The notes under the pieces: generated by a model
What the model was told of the DNA's origin: nothing
What the model saw: only the letters and a program-made list of their open reading frames with translations
Database searches by the model: none
Shown here: in pieces, positions 28,001 through 36,226 of the stretch
Numbering within the stretch: position 1 is the stretch's first letter
Layout: the number at the start of each line of letters is the position of its first letter
NCBI RefSeq assembly: GCF_001612685.1
Contig: NZ_BDAY01000029.1
Span: 1-64,000, forward strand
DNA length: 64,000 nt
Source of the DNA: Nocardia altamirensis NBRC 108246
Lineage (GTDB): Bacteria > Actinomycetota > Actinomycetes > Mycobacteriales > Mycobacteriaceae
Direction of reading: 5' to 3'
Made by a program: the position numbers and the translations under genes

Positions 28001-31000
28001 CCCATCATCGAGGCCCTCGTGACTCCTGCGCCCACCTCCTGCACCATCCCGGCCGATTCGTTCGCGCTCAGAGTGAGGAAAGCGTCACCCGCACAGGCGA
28101 AGTCGCTGCTGGTGTCCACGGTCGCTGAGATCGCCGCCACACTGCTCGACGCCGACCCGCACACGATGGATCCACGCCGAGGCTTCGCCGAGATGGGCCT
28201 GGACTCGCTGGCTGCACTGGATCTGCGCACCGCCCTGCAAACCCGCCTCGGCGTCGGATTGCCCGCCACGGTGGCCTTCGACCACCCCTGCCTGGAAGCG
28301 CTCGTCGACCACCTCGCCACGCACCATTTCGCCTCCGACATCGCCGCGGCGGCGACCGAGGCGTCGAGTAGTGCTGGTGCGCAGCCGCCGCAGCAGTCCG
28401 CGGCCGCGATCATCGGCCTCGCCTGCAAATTCCCCGGTGCGGAATCGCCGCAGCAGTTCTGGGAGCTGATCAGTCAGGGCCGGGACATGGTGGCCGAGAT
28501 CCCCTCCAGCCGTTGGGATCTGAACGCGCTCTTCGATCCCGACCCTGCGGTGCCGGGCAAGATGCATGTGCGCCGCGCCGCGACGATCACCGACCTGGAC
28601 TGTTTCGACGCCGGGTTCTTCGGCATCTCACCGCGCGAGGCCGCGAGCATGGATCCCCGGCACCGGCTGCTGCTGGAGCTGGCGTGGAACGCCGTCGAGC
28701 ACGCCGGCATCGACCCGACCTCGCTGCGCGGCAGCGACACCGCAGTGTTTCTGGGCTGCGATGAATTCGCCAACGACTATCTGCGCCAAGCCGAGAGCGA
28801 GCTGGACCGGGAACCGTATCTGGCCACCGGCACCACACTGAGCCTGACCGCAGGCCGGATCTCCTACAAGCTCGGCTGCCACGGCCCGAGCATGGTGATC
28901 GCCACCGGGTGCTCCTCGGCGCTGGTCGCGATCCACACCGCGGTGGCCGCCCTGCGCCGCGGCGAATGCCGTGTGGCGATCGTCGGCAGCGGAAAACTGT
29001 TGCTGGACCCGATCGAGACCGTGCAGCTGTGCAAGCTGGGCGCGCTCGCGCCCGACGGAGTCTCGAAAGTGTTCTCCGCCGAGGCCGACGGGTTCGGCCG
29101 CGGTGAAGGTGCGGCGGTGATCGTGCTCAAACGACTCGACCACGCCCGCACCGACGGCGACCCGATCCACGCGGTGATCCGCGGCAGCGCGGTCAACCAC
29201 GACGGCCCCAGCTCCGGGCTGACCGTACCCAACGGCGCCGCTCAGCAGGCGGTGATCACCCGCGCCCTCGCCGACGCCGGTGTCGATGCCGAGCAGGTGA
29301 GCTATGTCGAAACACACGGCACCGGAACAGCTCTCGGTGATCCTATCGAGGTCAACGCCCTCGGCCAGGTATTCGCCCGACGGCGCGACCCGGTGCTGAT
29401 CGGGTCGGTGAAAGCCAACATCGGCCACCTCGAGGAAGCCGCTGGGCTGGCCGGGCTGATCAAGACCGTGCTCGCGCTGCAACACGACACCATCCCCGCC
29501 CAGCCTCACGCCCGACCGCTCAACGATCACATCGACTGGACCCGCCTGCCGGTGTCGGTTCCCGCCGCGAGCACGCCCTGGCCGCCCGCCCGCCCTCGCG
29601 TCGCCGGGGTGAGCTCGATAGGGCTCAGCGGAACCAACGCCCACCTCATCGTCGAAGCCGCCCCGGCCTTCGAATCCTCGCCGCCGGCCGGACCGTTCGT
29701 GTTCCCGATCTCAGCCCGCGACGAGACCGACCTGCGCGCCACCCTCACGGCGCTGCACGGTGCGCTCGCCGAGGAAACCTCTGCGGCCGAGCTCGCCTGG
29801 ACCTTGCAGAGCGGTCGCCAGCACCACGATCACCGCCTGGCCGTCGTCACCACCGAGGTGTCGGTACTGCGCGAACGCCTCAGCGAGGTCCTGCGCAACG
29901 CCGCCACCGCCGCGAGCGTTCTGCGCGGGGACGCCACTGCCGCGGCAGCCGTGCAGGACACCGTCCCGACGGTGATGTACGAGCGCCGCGACGTGGTCGG
30001 CCTGGCCCGACTGTGGTGCGCGGGGACGGCGATCGACTGGACTCGCCTGTATCCCGAGCCGCCGCAGCGCACGAGTCTGCCCGGCTACCCCTTCAAACGC
30101 CAACGGCTCTGGATCGGCACGCACACCGATACCACCTCGGCCACCGAACACGCTGTCGCGCAATCGGATACACCACCGACCGACCTCGTGACCGAAATAC
30201 GGGCGCGTGTCGCTGAGATGCTCGGCTTCGCCGTCGGTGATCTCGCACCGGACACCAGCCTCGAAGGGGCAGGGGCGGATTCGCTGACCTTCACCCGGCT
30301 GGCCCACCACATCCGCGACCACTACCAGATCGAGGTGCCCTTCCAACAGCTGATCGACGACGCCGACACCGTCGAGGCCCTCGCGGCCCTCATCGCCGAG
30401 CACCGCCCACCCCGCATACCGCTCGCCCCCACCACGCCACCACCGCCACCGGCACCACCGAGTGCTGCCTGCGGGCCCGCCAGCCTGAGCGGCGCTCCAG
30501 CACCGGCTCAACCGCTCACCGGCCAGCAGCAGCGATTCGTCGCCGAGCTCGCCGACCGCTATGCGGCCCGCACGCCCGCGTCGAAAGCGCGTGCCGTGCA
30601 GGAGCGATCGGTGATGGCCAATTGCCGGATGACACCGTTTCAGATGCCACTGAAGGAGATGGCCTACCCGATCGCGGTGGAACGCTCGTTCGGGCCCCGC
30701 TTCTGGGACATCGACGGCAACGAATACCTCGACATCTCGATGGGATATGGCGTCCACTTCTTCGGCTATCAACCCGATTTCGTGATCGAAGCACTGCGCG
30801 CGCAACTCGACCAGGGCGTGCACATCGGACCGTTGGCCGCCAATGCCGGACCGGTCGCCGCTCAGCTGTGCGAGCTGACCGGCGCCGAGCGTGCGGTGTT
30901 CTGCAACTCCGGCACCGAGGCGGTCACCGCCGCCCTGCGATTCGCCCGCGCCGCCACCGGCCGGACCCGGTTCGTGATGTTCTCGGGCTCCTATCACGGC

Positions 31001-33109
31001 TGGTCGGATGCCACCTTGGCGCTGCCGGCCGGGACCGAGAAATCGTTGCCGATCGCCCGCGGGCTGAGCAGCGCAGCGCTGTCGGAGGTGATCGTGCTCG
31101 ACTACGGCACCCCCGAAGCCCTGCAGGTGATCGCCGATCTGGGGCCACAGCTGGCGGCGGTGCTGGTCGAACCGGTCCAAAGTCGCCGCCCGGATCTGCA
31201 GCCGGTCGAGTTCTTGCACCAGTTGCGCGCGTTGACCCGCGACTCGGGTACCGCGTTGATCTTCGACGAAGTCGTCACCGGCTTCCGTGCCGGGCCGCGC
31301 GGCGCGCAGGGCTGGTCCGGGGTCGAGGCAGACTTGGCCGTCTACGGCAAGATCCTCGGCGGCGGCATGCCCGTCGGCGCGGTGGCCGGGCGCGCGCGGT
31401 TCCTCGACACCGTCGACGGCGGCGACTGGCGCTTCGGGGACTCCTCGCAACCGCGCGTGGCGACGACCTTCTTCGGCGGCACCTTCAACAAGAACCCGAT
31501 GACCATGGCCGCGGCATCGGCGGTGCTGGCCCGCCTGTCCACCGAAGGCCCGCAGCTGCAACAACGGGTCAGCGACCAGGTCAACGGGCTGGCCGAGCAA
31601 TTCAACCGGTTCTGCCAGGCCGAGGGCTTCCCGCTGCGCATCGTGTCCTTCGCCTCGGTGTTCCGATTCATCGGCGCCGACGGCGACTACCGGTTGCACC
31701 GCTCGACCCTGGCGTTGGAAGTGTTCTTCCACACCCTGGCCGCCCACGGCATCTACGTCCTGGAAACCCGGGTCTGCTTCCTGTCGGCCAGCCACACCCC
31801 CGACGATGTCGCGCACCTGCTCGAGACCGCGAAAACCTGTCTGCGCCAGATGCGCCACGGCGGCTTCTTCCCCCGGTCGGCCGAACCCACCTCGACACCG
31901 GCCCTCGTGCCGACGTCGAACCAGCCTGCCCGGTTGCTCGAAGACGCACGCCTGGAACCGATCATCACCCCCGCCGCCGCAGTGCGCCGGGCGCGACCCG
32001 CCGACAACATCGTGATCACCGGGGCGGCCGGATTCCTGGGCACCCATCTCACCGCAGAGTTGCTGGGCACCACCAGCGCGCGCGTCCACTGTCTGGTGCG
32101 TGCGGACGACGCCGGGCACGCCCAGCAGCGAGTCATCACCGCGCTCACCGCCGCGCAGCTCTACCAGGACACATGGGCCCCGCGGATCATCGGCGTGCCC
32201 GCCGACCTGGCACGCCCGCGCCTGGGACTCACACCGAACCGCTGGGCGCAGTTGGCCGAAGAGAGCGACGCCATATATCACTGTGGGGCACAAGTGAATT
32301 CACTGCTGTCCTACGAAAAACTCAAGCCCGCAAACGTCAACGGCACCCGCGAGCTGATCCGGCTGGCCGCCGACGGGCCGCTCTCGCAGCTGCACCACAT
32401 CTCCTCCGACGCGGTGTTCGACGCCTATGGCTACCTGCGCAACGCGGTCCTCTACGAAGACCGACCGCTGGTCCATGGCGAGAGCCTGTTCGGCGGTGGC
32501 TACGCCGAAACCAAATGGGTAGCAGACAAACTCGTCGAACAAGCCCGAAGCCACGGGCTGCCCGCCAACATCTACCGTCCCGGCGCCATCATGGGCGCCC
32601 ACGCTCGAGGCTGCGGCCAACCCGATGACTTCATCACCCGATTCCTGCGCGGCATCATCACCCTCGGGGTTTGCCCGGAAATGGATGCCACCATCGACAT
32701 CACCCCGGTCGACTATGTCGCGGCCGCGATCGTGGACCTCTCGCACGCGACCGAGCCCGGCACCACCTTCCACCTCACCCACCCTGCACCCTTGCGCTAC
32801 GACGAGTTCATCGACGTGCTGCGCGCAGACGGCTACCGCCTCGAGGTGATCGCGCTGCACGACTGGGAAGTCCTACTCGCCGGCCTGCGCTTCGCCGACG
32901 ACAACCCGCTCTACCCGCTGATCCCACTACTGACCGGGTCCGACCCCTACTTCCGCACCAGCCGGCTCGACGTCACCAACACCACCACGCACCGGCCTGG
33001 GGTGAGCTGCCCGCCGCTGCTCGAGCTGATCCCGCTGTATCTGGACCGGCTGCGCGCACACGACTACCTGCCACCGCGACCGGTCCGGGACCAGGCGGGT
33101 GCGCGATGA
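22025..33109 (+). CDS. Hybrid NRPS/PKS with in-line aminotransferase and terminal reductase
   Basis: A 3,694-residue single-protein assembly line. Approximate order: A domain 30-540 (YTSGSTGQPK at 190, PSGKLDR at the end); PCP 560-635 (GADSL); KS1 650-1080 (Cys in STCSTSL, ETHGTAT, KTNIGHL); AT 1179-1468 (GHSLGEY, AFHSP, malonyl type); KR to 1935 (GGTGGLG, Tyr in GAYAASN, IDD suggesting B type); ACP 2058 (GLDSL); KS2 2126-2545 (Cys in TGCSSAL); no AT; ACP 2750 (GADSL); class III PLP aminotransferase 2865-3282 (DEVVTGFR, Lys in YGKILGGG); thioester reductase 3328-3680 (TGAAGFLGTHL, YAETK). There is no condensation domain, so an amino acid primes KS1 directly. Predicted product: a 3-amino-5-hydroxy aldehyde. 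The extender for module 2 presumably comes from the first AT or a trans AT. Confidence 0.92.
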   Translation: MTNTTDSTIDPDPEPQVDPASGHCAATDVSTRLGPWWRVCVHRLVEASVAAYPDTVAVEFVGEQVTYAQLNRRANQLARHLISIGIAPGELVGLCLDRSIELVVSVLAILKAGATVVPLDPAYPADRLEFMLADSGACVVLTAGAVDVADQLSARHTVIGLDSIAESVGWFAESDLDGDLPGETAAYCIYTSGSTGQPKAVVVEHAALANIVAWHRDTWLADPGTRTLLFSPISFDVAFHEIIAGLSTGATLVQIPEATRINPMALLEFAREHDVHKWYMPFVTLQQVAQAALTAAVPGRLREVIVGGEVLRATPAVREFARRTGCVIRNHYGSTECIDVATHTLSGDPGDWPAVVPIGRANVSNMNLYILDSWLRPVAEGVVGEIYAEGESLARCYHGRPGLTAARFVANPFPTCGSRLYRLGDLGRRRADGTIECLGRADAQVKIRGVRVEPGEVEAVLAEHAAVAECAVIAEPSTHGGTRLHAVVVAMAGHDREEIPHQLRADVAACLPKHMVPAKVSFVDALPMTPSGKLDRRALAATEPVASSRDRGAAGEPAQARLCEIWCELLEVARVDVHTGFAELGADSLLLVTAHQRIGAAFGRELAAETLFRYPTIAALAQFLDHGEEESSGQRVVADLGVRDVERSGDVAIIGMACRVPGADTLDEFWANLCRGVESIAPITPAAMDRCEPDPTGDPYFVGSAAAIEGIDQFDAGFFGYSPADAAMIDPQQRLFLESTWEAIENAGVDPACHEVGVFAGSSTSTYLINNVLPAKAPGTYLSHRHFDDSTAARIEQGNAGDHLPMRASYKLGLRGPSVNVQSTCSTSLVAVHLARQALLNGDCDIAVAGGVSIITPQRTGYLWREGMMVSPDGHCRAFDAEAAGTVFGNGLGVVVLKPLAAALADGDHVYAVITGSAVNNDGADKVDYTGPNISAQAQVIARAHQDARVTAADITYVETHGTATILGDPIEIAGLTQAFRASTGQQGSWCAIGSVKTNIGHLDEAAGVIGLIKTALSLYHRRLVPSLHFRTPNPAAALENSPFEVNTALRAWPAHGDQPRRAGVTALGMGGTNCHLVLEEPPAPRTPVMLERDRHLLPISARSPEALRAGIERYAEHLAVTGDAWADICFSAATGRRHFDTRIAVLAANTTQAKAQLAQLLATDLAAPTRPPAQHRRRVAFLCTGYGSQYPQMGRGLYESEPVYREAFDRCDAIAAPLLGRSLSALLYGRQPATTVDDPVLAQPALFAVGYALHALWQSWGVRADVVAGHSLGEYLAAHLAGVFSAEDALALVIRRAQLVEELAPAATMAYLATDVDTVTAALSGYGQTVAIAAVNAPDATVISGQTSAVEAVLAELRERDIDAVMLSATRAFHSPLMTPVLDAYRAVAESITYAAPRIPIIANLSGELAGSADLSSADYWVRHLLEPVQFTHTMATLARQNLDAFVELGPKPTLTGLGQRCLPESGAVWAPSITPRDPHAALAGARSLYLAGIRLDWNGIGAPFARGRVPVPTYAFQRRRHWLEVNQSPPPVDPTALPTAANQVPPPMPQILDLVWEPALHGTEHDSAGGYVVIGDDNELSTAIIERLDRDGTGGVFVPTSPAAPGALAERLRRLPSIARPWRLVVVVSPLDPADAAAGLVALLDHLGEVLAFATTGAHAVAGVCLISGENDLRGEAVAAVARTLAAEHPDLEWSALTIPTPLQGSDLDAAISALHTGGRGEHFMVSGGALFCSRLVPSAEHPAPRAAMPVREDGIYVITGGTGGLGLQVACWLARQRPARLILVSRHGIPADESLWKALAATGVPVEVATADVTDETHLRAIVEACGSRLRGVVHCAGGIDDAILLRHNRTRFARVVEPKATGAWLLHTLTADAGLDFFVMFSSLASVIGYRGQGAYAASNGFLDALARHRHRHGLPALSVSWGSWAGPGMSAALSPGHRATLHGEGETPLAPQSALAAMAALVDTGQPHAVVADMTWPQLSGARSHPLPIIEALVTPAPTSCTIPADSFALRVRKASPAQAKSLLVSTVAEIAATLLDADPHTMDPRRGFAEMGLDSLAALDLRTALQTRLGVGLPATVAFDHPCLEALVDHLATHHFASDIAAAATEASSSAGAQPPQQSAAAIIGLACKFPGAESPQQFWELISQGRDMVAEIPSSRWDLNALFDPDPAVPGKMHVRRAATITDLDCFDAGFFGISPREAASMDPRHRLLLELAWNAVEHAGIDPTSLRGSDTAVFLGCDEFANDYLRQAESELDREPYLATGTTLSLTAGRISYKLGCHGPSMVIATGCSSALVAIHTAVAALRRGECRVAIVGSGKLLLDPIETVQLCKLGALAPDGVSKVFSAEADGFGRGEGAAVIVLKRLDHARTDGDPIHAVIRGSAVNHDGPSSGLTVPNGAAQQAVITRALADAGVDAEQVSYVETHGTGTALGDPIEVNALGQVFARRRDPVLIGSVKANIGHLEEAAGLAGLIKTVLALQHDTIPAQPHARPLNDHIDWTRLPVSVPAASTPWPPARPRVAGVSSIGLSGTNAHLIVEAAPAFESSPPAGPFVFPISARDETDLRATLTALHGALAEETSAAELAWTLQSGRQHHDHRLAVVTTEVSVLRERLSEVLRNAATAASVLRGDATAAAAVQDTVPTVMYERRDVVGLARLWCAGTAIDWTRLYPEPPQRTSLPGYPFKRQRLWIGTHTDTTSATEHAVAQSDTPPTDLVTEIRARVAEMLGFAVGDLAPDTSLEGAGADSLTFTRLAHHIRDHYQIEVPFQQLIDDADTVEALAALIAEHRPPRIPLAPTTPPPPPAPPSAACGPASLSGAPAPAQPLTGQQQRFVAELADRYAARTPASKARAVQERSVMANCRMTPFQMPLKEMAYPIAVERSFGPRFWDIDGNEYLDISMGYGVHFFGYQPDFVIEALRAQLDQGVHIGPLAANAGPVAAQLCELTGAERAVFCNSGTEAVTAALRFARAATGRTRFVMFSGSYHGWSDATLALPAGTEKSLPIARGLSSAALSEVIVLDYGTPEALQVIADLGPQLAAVLVEPVQSRRPDLQPVEFLHQLRALTRDSGTALIFDEVVTGFRAGPRGAQGWSGVEADLAVYGKILGGGMPVGAVAGRARFLDTVDGGDWRFGDSSQPRVATTFFGGTFNKNPMTMAAASAVLARLSTEGPQLQQRVSDQVNGLAEQFNRFCQAEGFPLRIVSFASVFRFIGADGDYRLHRSTLALEVFFHTLAAHGIYVLETRVCFLSASHTPDDVAHLLETAKTCLRQMRHGGFFPRSAEPTSTPALVPTSNQPARLLEDARLEPIITPAAAVRRARPADNIVITGAAGFLGTHLTAELLGTTSARVHCLVRADDAGHAQQRVITALTAAQLYQDTWAPRIIGVPADLARPRLGLTPNRWAQLAEESDAIYHCGAQVNSLLSYEKLKPANVNGTRELIRLAADGPLSQLHHISSDAVFDAYGYLRNAVLYEDRPLVHGESLFGGGYAETKWVADKLVEQARSHGLPANIYRPGAIMGAHARGCGQPDDFITRFLRGIITLGVCPEMDATIDITPVDYVAAAIVDLSHATEPGTTFHLTHPAPLRYDEFIDVLRADGYRLEVIALHDWEVLLAGLRFADDNPLYPLIPLLTGSDPYFRTSRLDVTNTTTHRPGVSCPPLLELIPLYLDRLRAHDYLPPRPVRDQAGAR

Positions 33110-35520
33110 ACACCCATGCAGCGATCCCGCGCGCATCCGACATCGACCCCGCATGGCTGCACGAGCACCTGGGATGGCCGCTCGACGCCGCCCCGATCCA
33201 GGTCGAGCCGCTCTCACGCACCGGCGGGCAAATGGGCCCGGTACACCGAATCCGCTGGGGCGCACGCTCGCTCATCTACAAAACAACACCGGACAGTGAC
33301 ACCGAATGGGGACGGTGGGCACTGCAAGCCGGAGTGCTGGCCCGGGAGGTGTCGCTATACCGGATGCTGCGCGAACACAACGGAGCGCCGAGGGGGATCG
33401 CGCCGCGCTGCTACTGGTCGGCACTGCGCCCCGACGGGCACGGCGCCCTCGCGCTGGAAGACCTCGGCGCGGCCGGAACCGTCACCGGGTCGGCAATGGC
33501 GCGAGGGTTGACCGACCTGCAGGCCCGTGCCGCGGTGCGAACCCTGGCACTGTTGCATTCCCTGTCGGCCACCACCACACCCACCGGCGAGCCGCACGAG
33601 TGGCTGTTGAACGCGCAGTCGCCGCCGTTGCTGGACTCGATCCGCATGGGCCTCGACGACATCGACGGCCCCTCCCCGTTGTGGGTCACGCCGTGGGAAC
33701 CAACTGCGGCACAACAGCTGTCACAGATCGACGTAGCTCGAACATCGCACCGGGCACACGCGCAGGCCACCCTGCAGGCGGTCTGCCACGGGGACGCCTG
33801 GGCCAGCAACATCGTGTTCCTCGACCCGGCCCGGCTACCTGGCACGCCCTCGGCGTATTTGATCGACTGGCAGTTCGCGATGTGGGGCAACCCGCTCGCC
33901 GACGTCGCGCTGCTACTGCTGTCCTCGCTGGATCCCGCTTCCCGCCGCGCCTGGGAAGGGCGACTGCTCCACCACTACCACCACGTCCTGACCAGCACCG
34001 TGTCCTTGGACTACACCCTGGCGCAGTGCCGCAGCGACTATCGGCGAGCGTTGCCCTATGTCGCGCTCGTCGCGCTCGCAACCCTGGACGGCTTCACCGC
34101 AGGAATGACACGAACCGAACGATTCCGGTTCGCGCCCCGGGCCGCCACCGCGATGAACCTGCTCGCCGCGAATGCCGAACCCCCCGAGTCTATTCAGCCC
34201 CACGAGCCTTCTAACATCCCGACGAGGAGCACCATGCCGCACACCGTCGAAATCGCGGTCATCGGCGCGGGCATGTTCGGTGCCGCGGCCGCCAAGTACC
34301 TCAGCCGGGAAGGCGCCGACGTCCTGGTCATCGGCCCTGCCGAACCCGGCGCCGACGAGGCGCTGAGCCAGCATTCGTTCGGCGCCCACTACGACCAAGC
34401 CCGCATCTGCCGCCGGATCGGCTGGGATCCGGTCTGGGCCGCTCTCGACAGCCGCTCGCTGGAGCGATTCCGCGACATCGAGGCCGATTCCGGGCTGCGG
34501 TTCTTCCACGACTGCGGCTCGCTGATCCTCATGGCGGGCTCGCTCCACACACGGACCTCGGCGATGGTCCAGCGAGGTCGGGAAGAGGGCATCGACGTCG
34601 CATGGCTGGCGCAATCGCAATTGCGCACCGAATTCCCCGAACTCGGGATACCGGAGCTCGACGGCGGCACCGAGGGCCTTCTCGAACGCGCGCACGCCGG
34701 CTACCTGAACCCGCGGGCCCTGGTCACAGCTCAGCTGAGACTTGCCGCGGCTGCCGGAGGGCGCTGCGTGCGCGCACCGGTGGTGGCGATGGACCGCCGG
34801 AAGGGACTGTGGCGCCTGCAGATCCTCGATGGCACCACCCGCCGGGAGATCGCCGCGGAGAAAGTGCTGATGGCCACCGGGGCGTTCACCAACCACAACG
34901 GGCTCCTGCCTGCCGGTGTCCGGTTGGGCATGCGGGCGTTCACCGAACCGAACCTGCTCTTCGCCCTCGACGAGCACCAACGAGATCGTTTCGCGAGCCT
35001 GCCGCCAGTGGTCGTCGTGGATCCCGCCGACATCGGTGATGACAACATGTCGCTGTATCTGCTGCCGCCCGTGCAATATCCGGACCGGCGGTGGTATCTG
35101 CGGATCGGGCCCGGCATGCAGCCCTTCATCGACCCGCTGAGCACCGTGGAGGAGATGACCGCCTGGTACACCCAGCAGACGATCACCCGCCGTCAGCGCC
35201 GATTCCTGTCCACGGCGATGCGCACCATGGTCCCGGGGCTGGGATCCACGTTGATCACCCAGGCCGGCTGCATCATCGAAAAGACCCTCACCCGCTACCC
35301 CTATATCGGCTACCTCGACGACAGTCTGGCGGTCGCGGTGGGCGGCAACGGCCACGGGGCACGGGGGTCCGATGAGATCGGGAGACTGGCCGCGATGCTG
35401 CTCCTCGGCAAGCCATGGGACAGCGCCATCGCGGCGAACACCTTCACCCCGGTCCTGGACCCCGACGATAGCCGCTGCTCTCAGCTGGCCACGCTCAAAC
35501 CACCGTTCGGACTGTGCTGA
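33106..35520 (+). CDS. Kinase-FAD oxidoreductase fusion
   Basis: A single open frame of 804 residues, starting at ATG 33106 inside the megasynthase stop (ATGA). Residues 1-376 are an EcKinase/APH-like phosphotransferase: IYKTTPDSDTEW, LAREVSLYRMLREHNG, catalytic VCHGDAWASNIVFLDP, then YLIDWQFAMWGNPLADVA. Residues 377-804 are a DAO-family FAD oxidoreductase: VEIAVIGAGMFGAAAAKYLS (Rossmann), KVLMATGAFTN, and C-terminal GNGHGARGSDEIGRLAAML. GAGGAG lies just before an in-frame ATG at 34234, so the oxidase could also be made alone. No stop separates them. The likely roles are phosphorylation of the product hydroxyl and amine oxidation; both are inferred from context. Confidence 0.8.
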   Translation: MNTHAAIPRASDIDPAWLHEHLGWPLDAAPIQVEPLSRTGGQMGPVHRIRWGARSLIYKTTPDSDTEWGRWALQAGVLAREVSLYRMLREHNGAPRGIAPRCYWSALRPDGHGALALEDLGAAGTVTGSAMARGLTDLQARAAVRTLALLHSLSATTTPTGEPHEWLLNAQSPPLLDSIRMGLDDIDGPSPLWVTPWEPTAAQQLSQIDVARTSHRAHAQATLQAVCHGDAWASNIVFLDPARLPGTPSAYLIDWQFAMWGNPLADVALLLLSSLDPASRRAWEGRLLHHYHHVLTSTVSLDYTLAQCRSDYRRALPYVALVALATLDGFTAGMTRTERFRFAPRAATAMNLLAANAEPPESIQPHEPSNIPTRSTMPHTVEIAVIGAGMFGAAAAKYLSREGADVLVIGPAEPGADEALSQHSFGAHYDQARICRRIGWDPVWAALDSRSLERFRDIEADSGLRFFHDCGSLILMAGSLHTRTSAMVQRGREEGIDVAWLAQSQLRTEFPELGIPELDGGTEGLLERAHAGYLNPRALVTAQLRLAAAAGGRCVRAPVVAMDRRKGLWRLQILDGTTRREIAAEKVLMATGAFTNHNGLLPAGVRLGMRAFTEPNLLFALDEHQRDRFASLPPVVVVDPADIGDDNMSLYLLPPVQYPDRRWYLRIGPGMQPFIDPLSTVEEMTAWYTQQTITRRQRRFLSTAMRTMVPGLGSTLITQAGCIIEKTLTRYPYIGYLDDSLAVAVGGNGHGARGSDEIGRLAAMLLLGKPWDSAIAANTFTPVLDPDDSRCSQLATLKPPFGLC

Positions 35521-35560
35521 ACGCACGCAACCATCCAGCCGTAGAAAGGAATCCGTCACT

Positions 35561-36187
35561 ATGAACGCAAAAGCGGTGCCCAGCAACTACTTCGAGGAAA
35601 TCTACGCCAACGAGCTCGACCCTTGGGGATTCGACACCCACTGGTATGAGGCGCGACGGCGCGCACTGTTGATGGCGTCCCTGCCCAAGGCTCGCTATCG
35701 ACGCGCCTTCGAACCAGGTTGCGCCATAGGCACTCTCAGCATCGAGCTCGCCTCCCGCTGCGACCACCTCGTCGCGACCGATGTCATTGACAAAGCCCTG
35801 GCCGAGGCACGCACGCGTGTCGAGCACAATTGCGATGCCGGAACTGTGGAGTTCCGGCAGTGGGCGCTGGGACAGAGCTGGCCGCAGGAGCAGTTCGATC
35901 TGATCGTGCTCAGCGAGGTCTGCTACTACCTCGAGGCCTCCACTGTCGAACAGGTTCTTCTCGAGGTCGTTTCCCACTGTGAGCCCGCGGCGACGGTGCT
36001 GTGCGCACACTGGCGCCGCCCGGTACCCGACTACACCCTCACCGGCGATGAAGTCCATGACATCGCCAGGGCGACGCCCGGATTGTGGAGCTTGGCTCGC
36101 TACATCGATGAAGATCTAGTTCTCGATGTATTCGCGACAGGACAGAACTCGCCGTGTTCGGTGGCCGCCGAAGAAGGGATCTTGTGA
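35561..36187 (+). CDS. NodS-like SAM-dependent methyltransferase
   Basis: The start ATG 35561 is preceded by AGAAAGGA; 208 residues. YFEEIYANELDPWGFDTHWY and YEARRRALLMASLP are characteristic of the NodS/PF05401 family of N-methyltransferases. SAM motif I is FEPGCAIGTLSIELA (about 50-64). Motif II/III is LVATDVIDKALAEART, then FDLIVLSEVCYYLE. NodS methylates amino groups, so N-methylation of an amine in the megasynthase product is a fair inference. It lies 40 bases downstream of the fusion gene on the same strand and closes the biosynthetic operon. Confidence 0.82.
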   Translation: MNAKAVPSNYFEEIYANELDPWGFDTHWYEARRRALLMASLPKARYRRAFEPGCAIGTLSIELASRCDHLVATDVIDKALAEARTRVEHNCDAGTVEFRQWALGQSWPQEQFDLIVLSEVCYYLEASTVEQVLLEVVSHCEPAATVLCAHWRRPVPDYTLTGDEVHDIARATPGLWSLARYIDEDLVLDVFATGQNSPCSVAAEEGIL

Positions 36188-36226
36188 ATCCTGTTGTCTC
36201 GCTGGCTGTGTGAGCAATATCCAGCG

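Noticed and set aside
29711..32293. Very long minus-strand open frame (860 codons) opposite the megasynthase
   Set aside because: Mirror frame caused by high GC at third positions. The plus strand carries clear aminotransferase and reductase motifs; the antisense product has no recognisable motif.
30600..32630. Separate gene for the aminotransferase region in another plus-strand frame
   Set aside because: The in-frame megasynthase sequence contains the PLP lysine and all conserved motifs without interruption; the other frame is a shadow.
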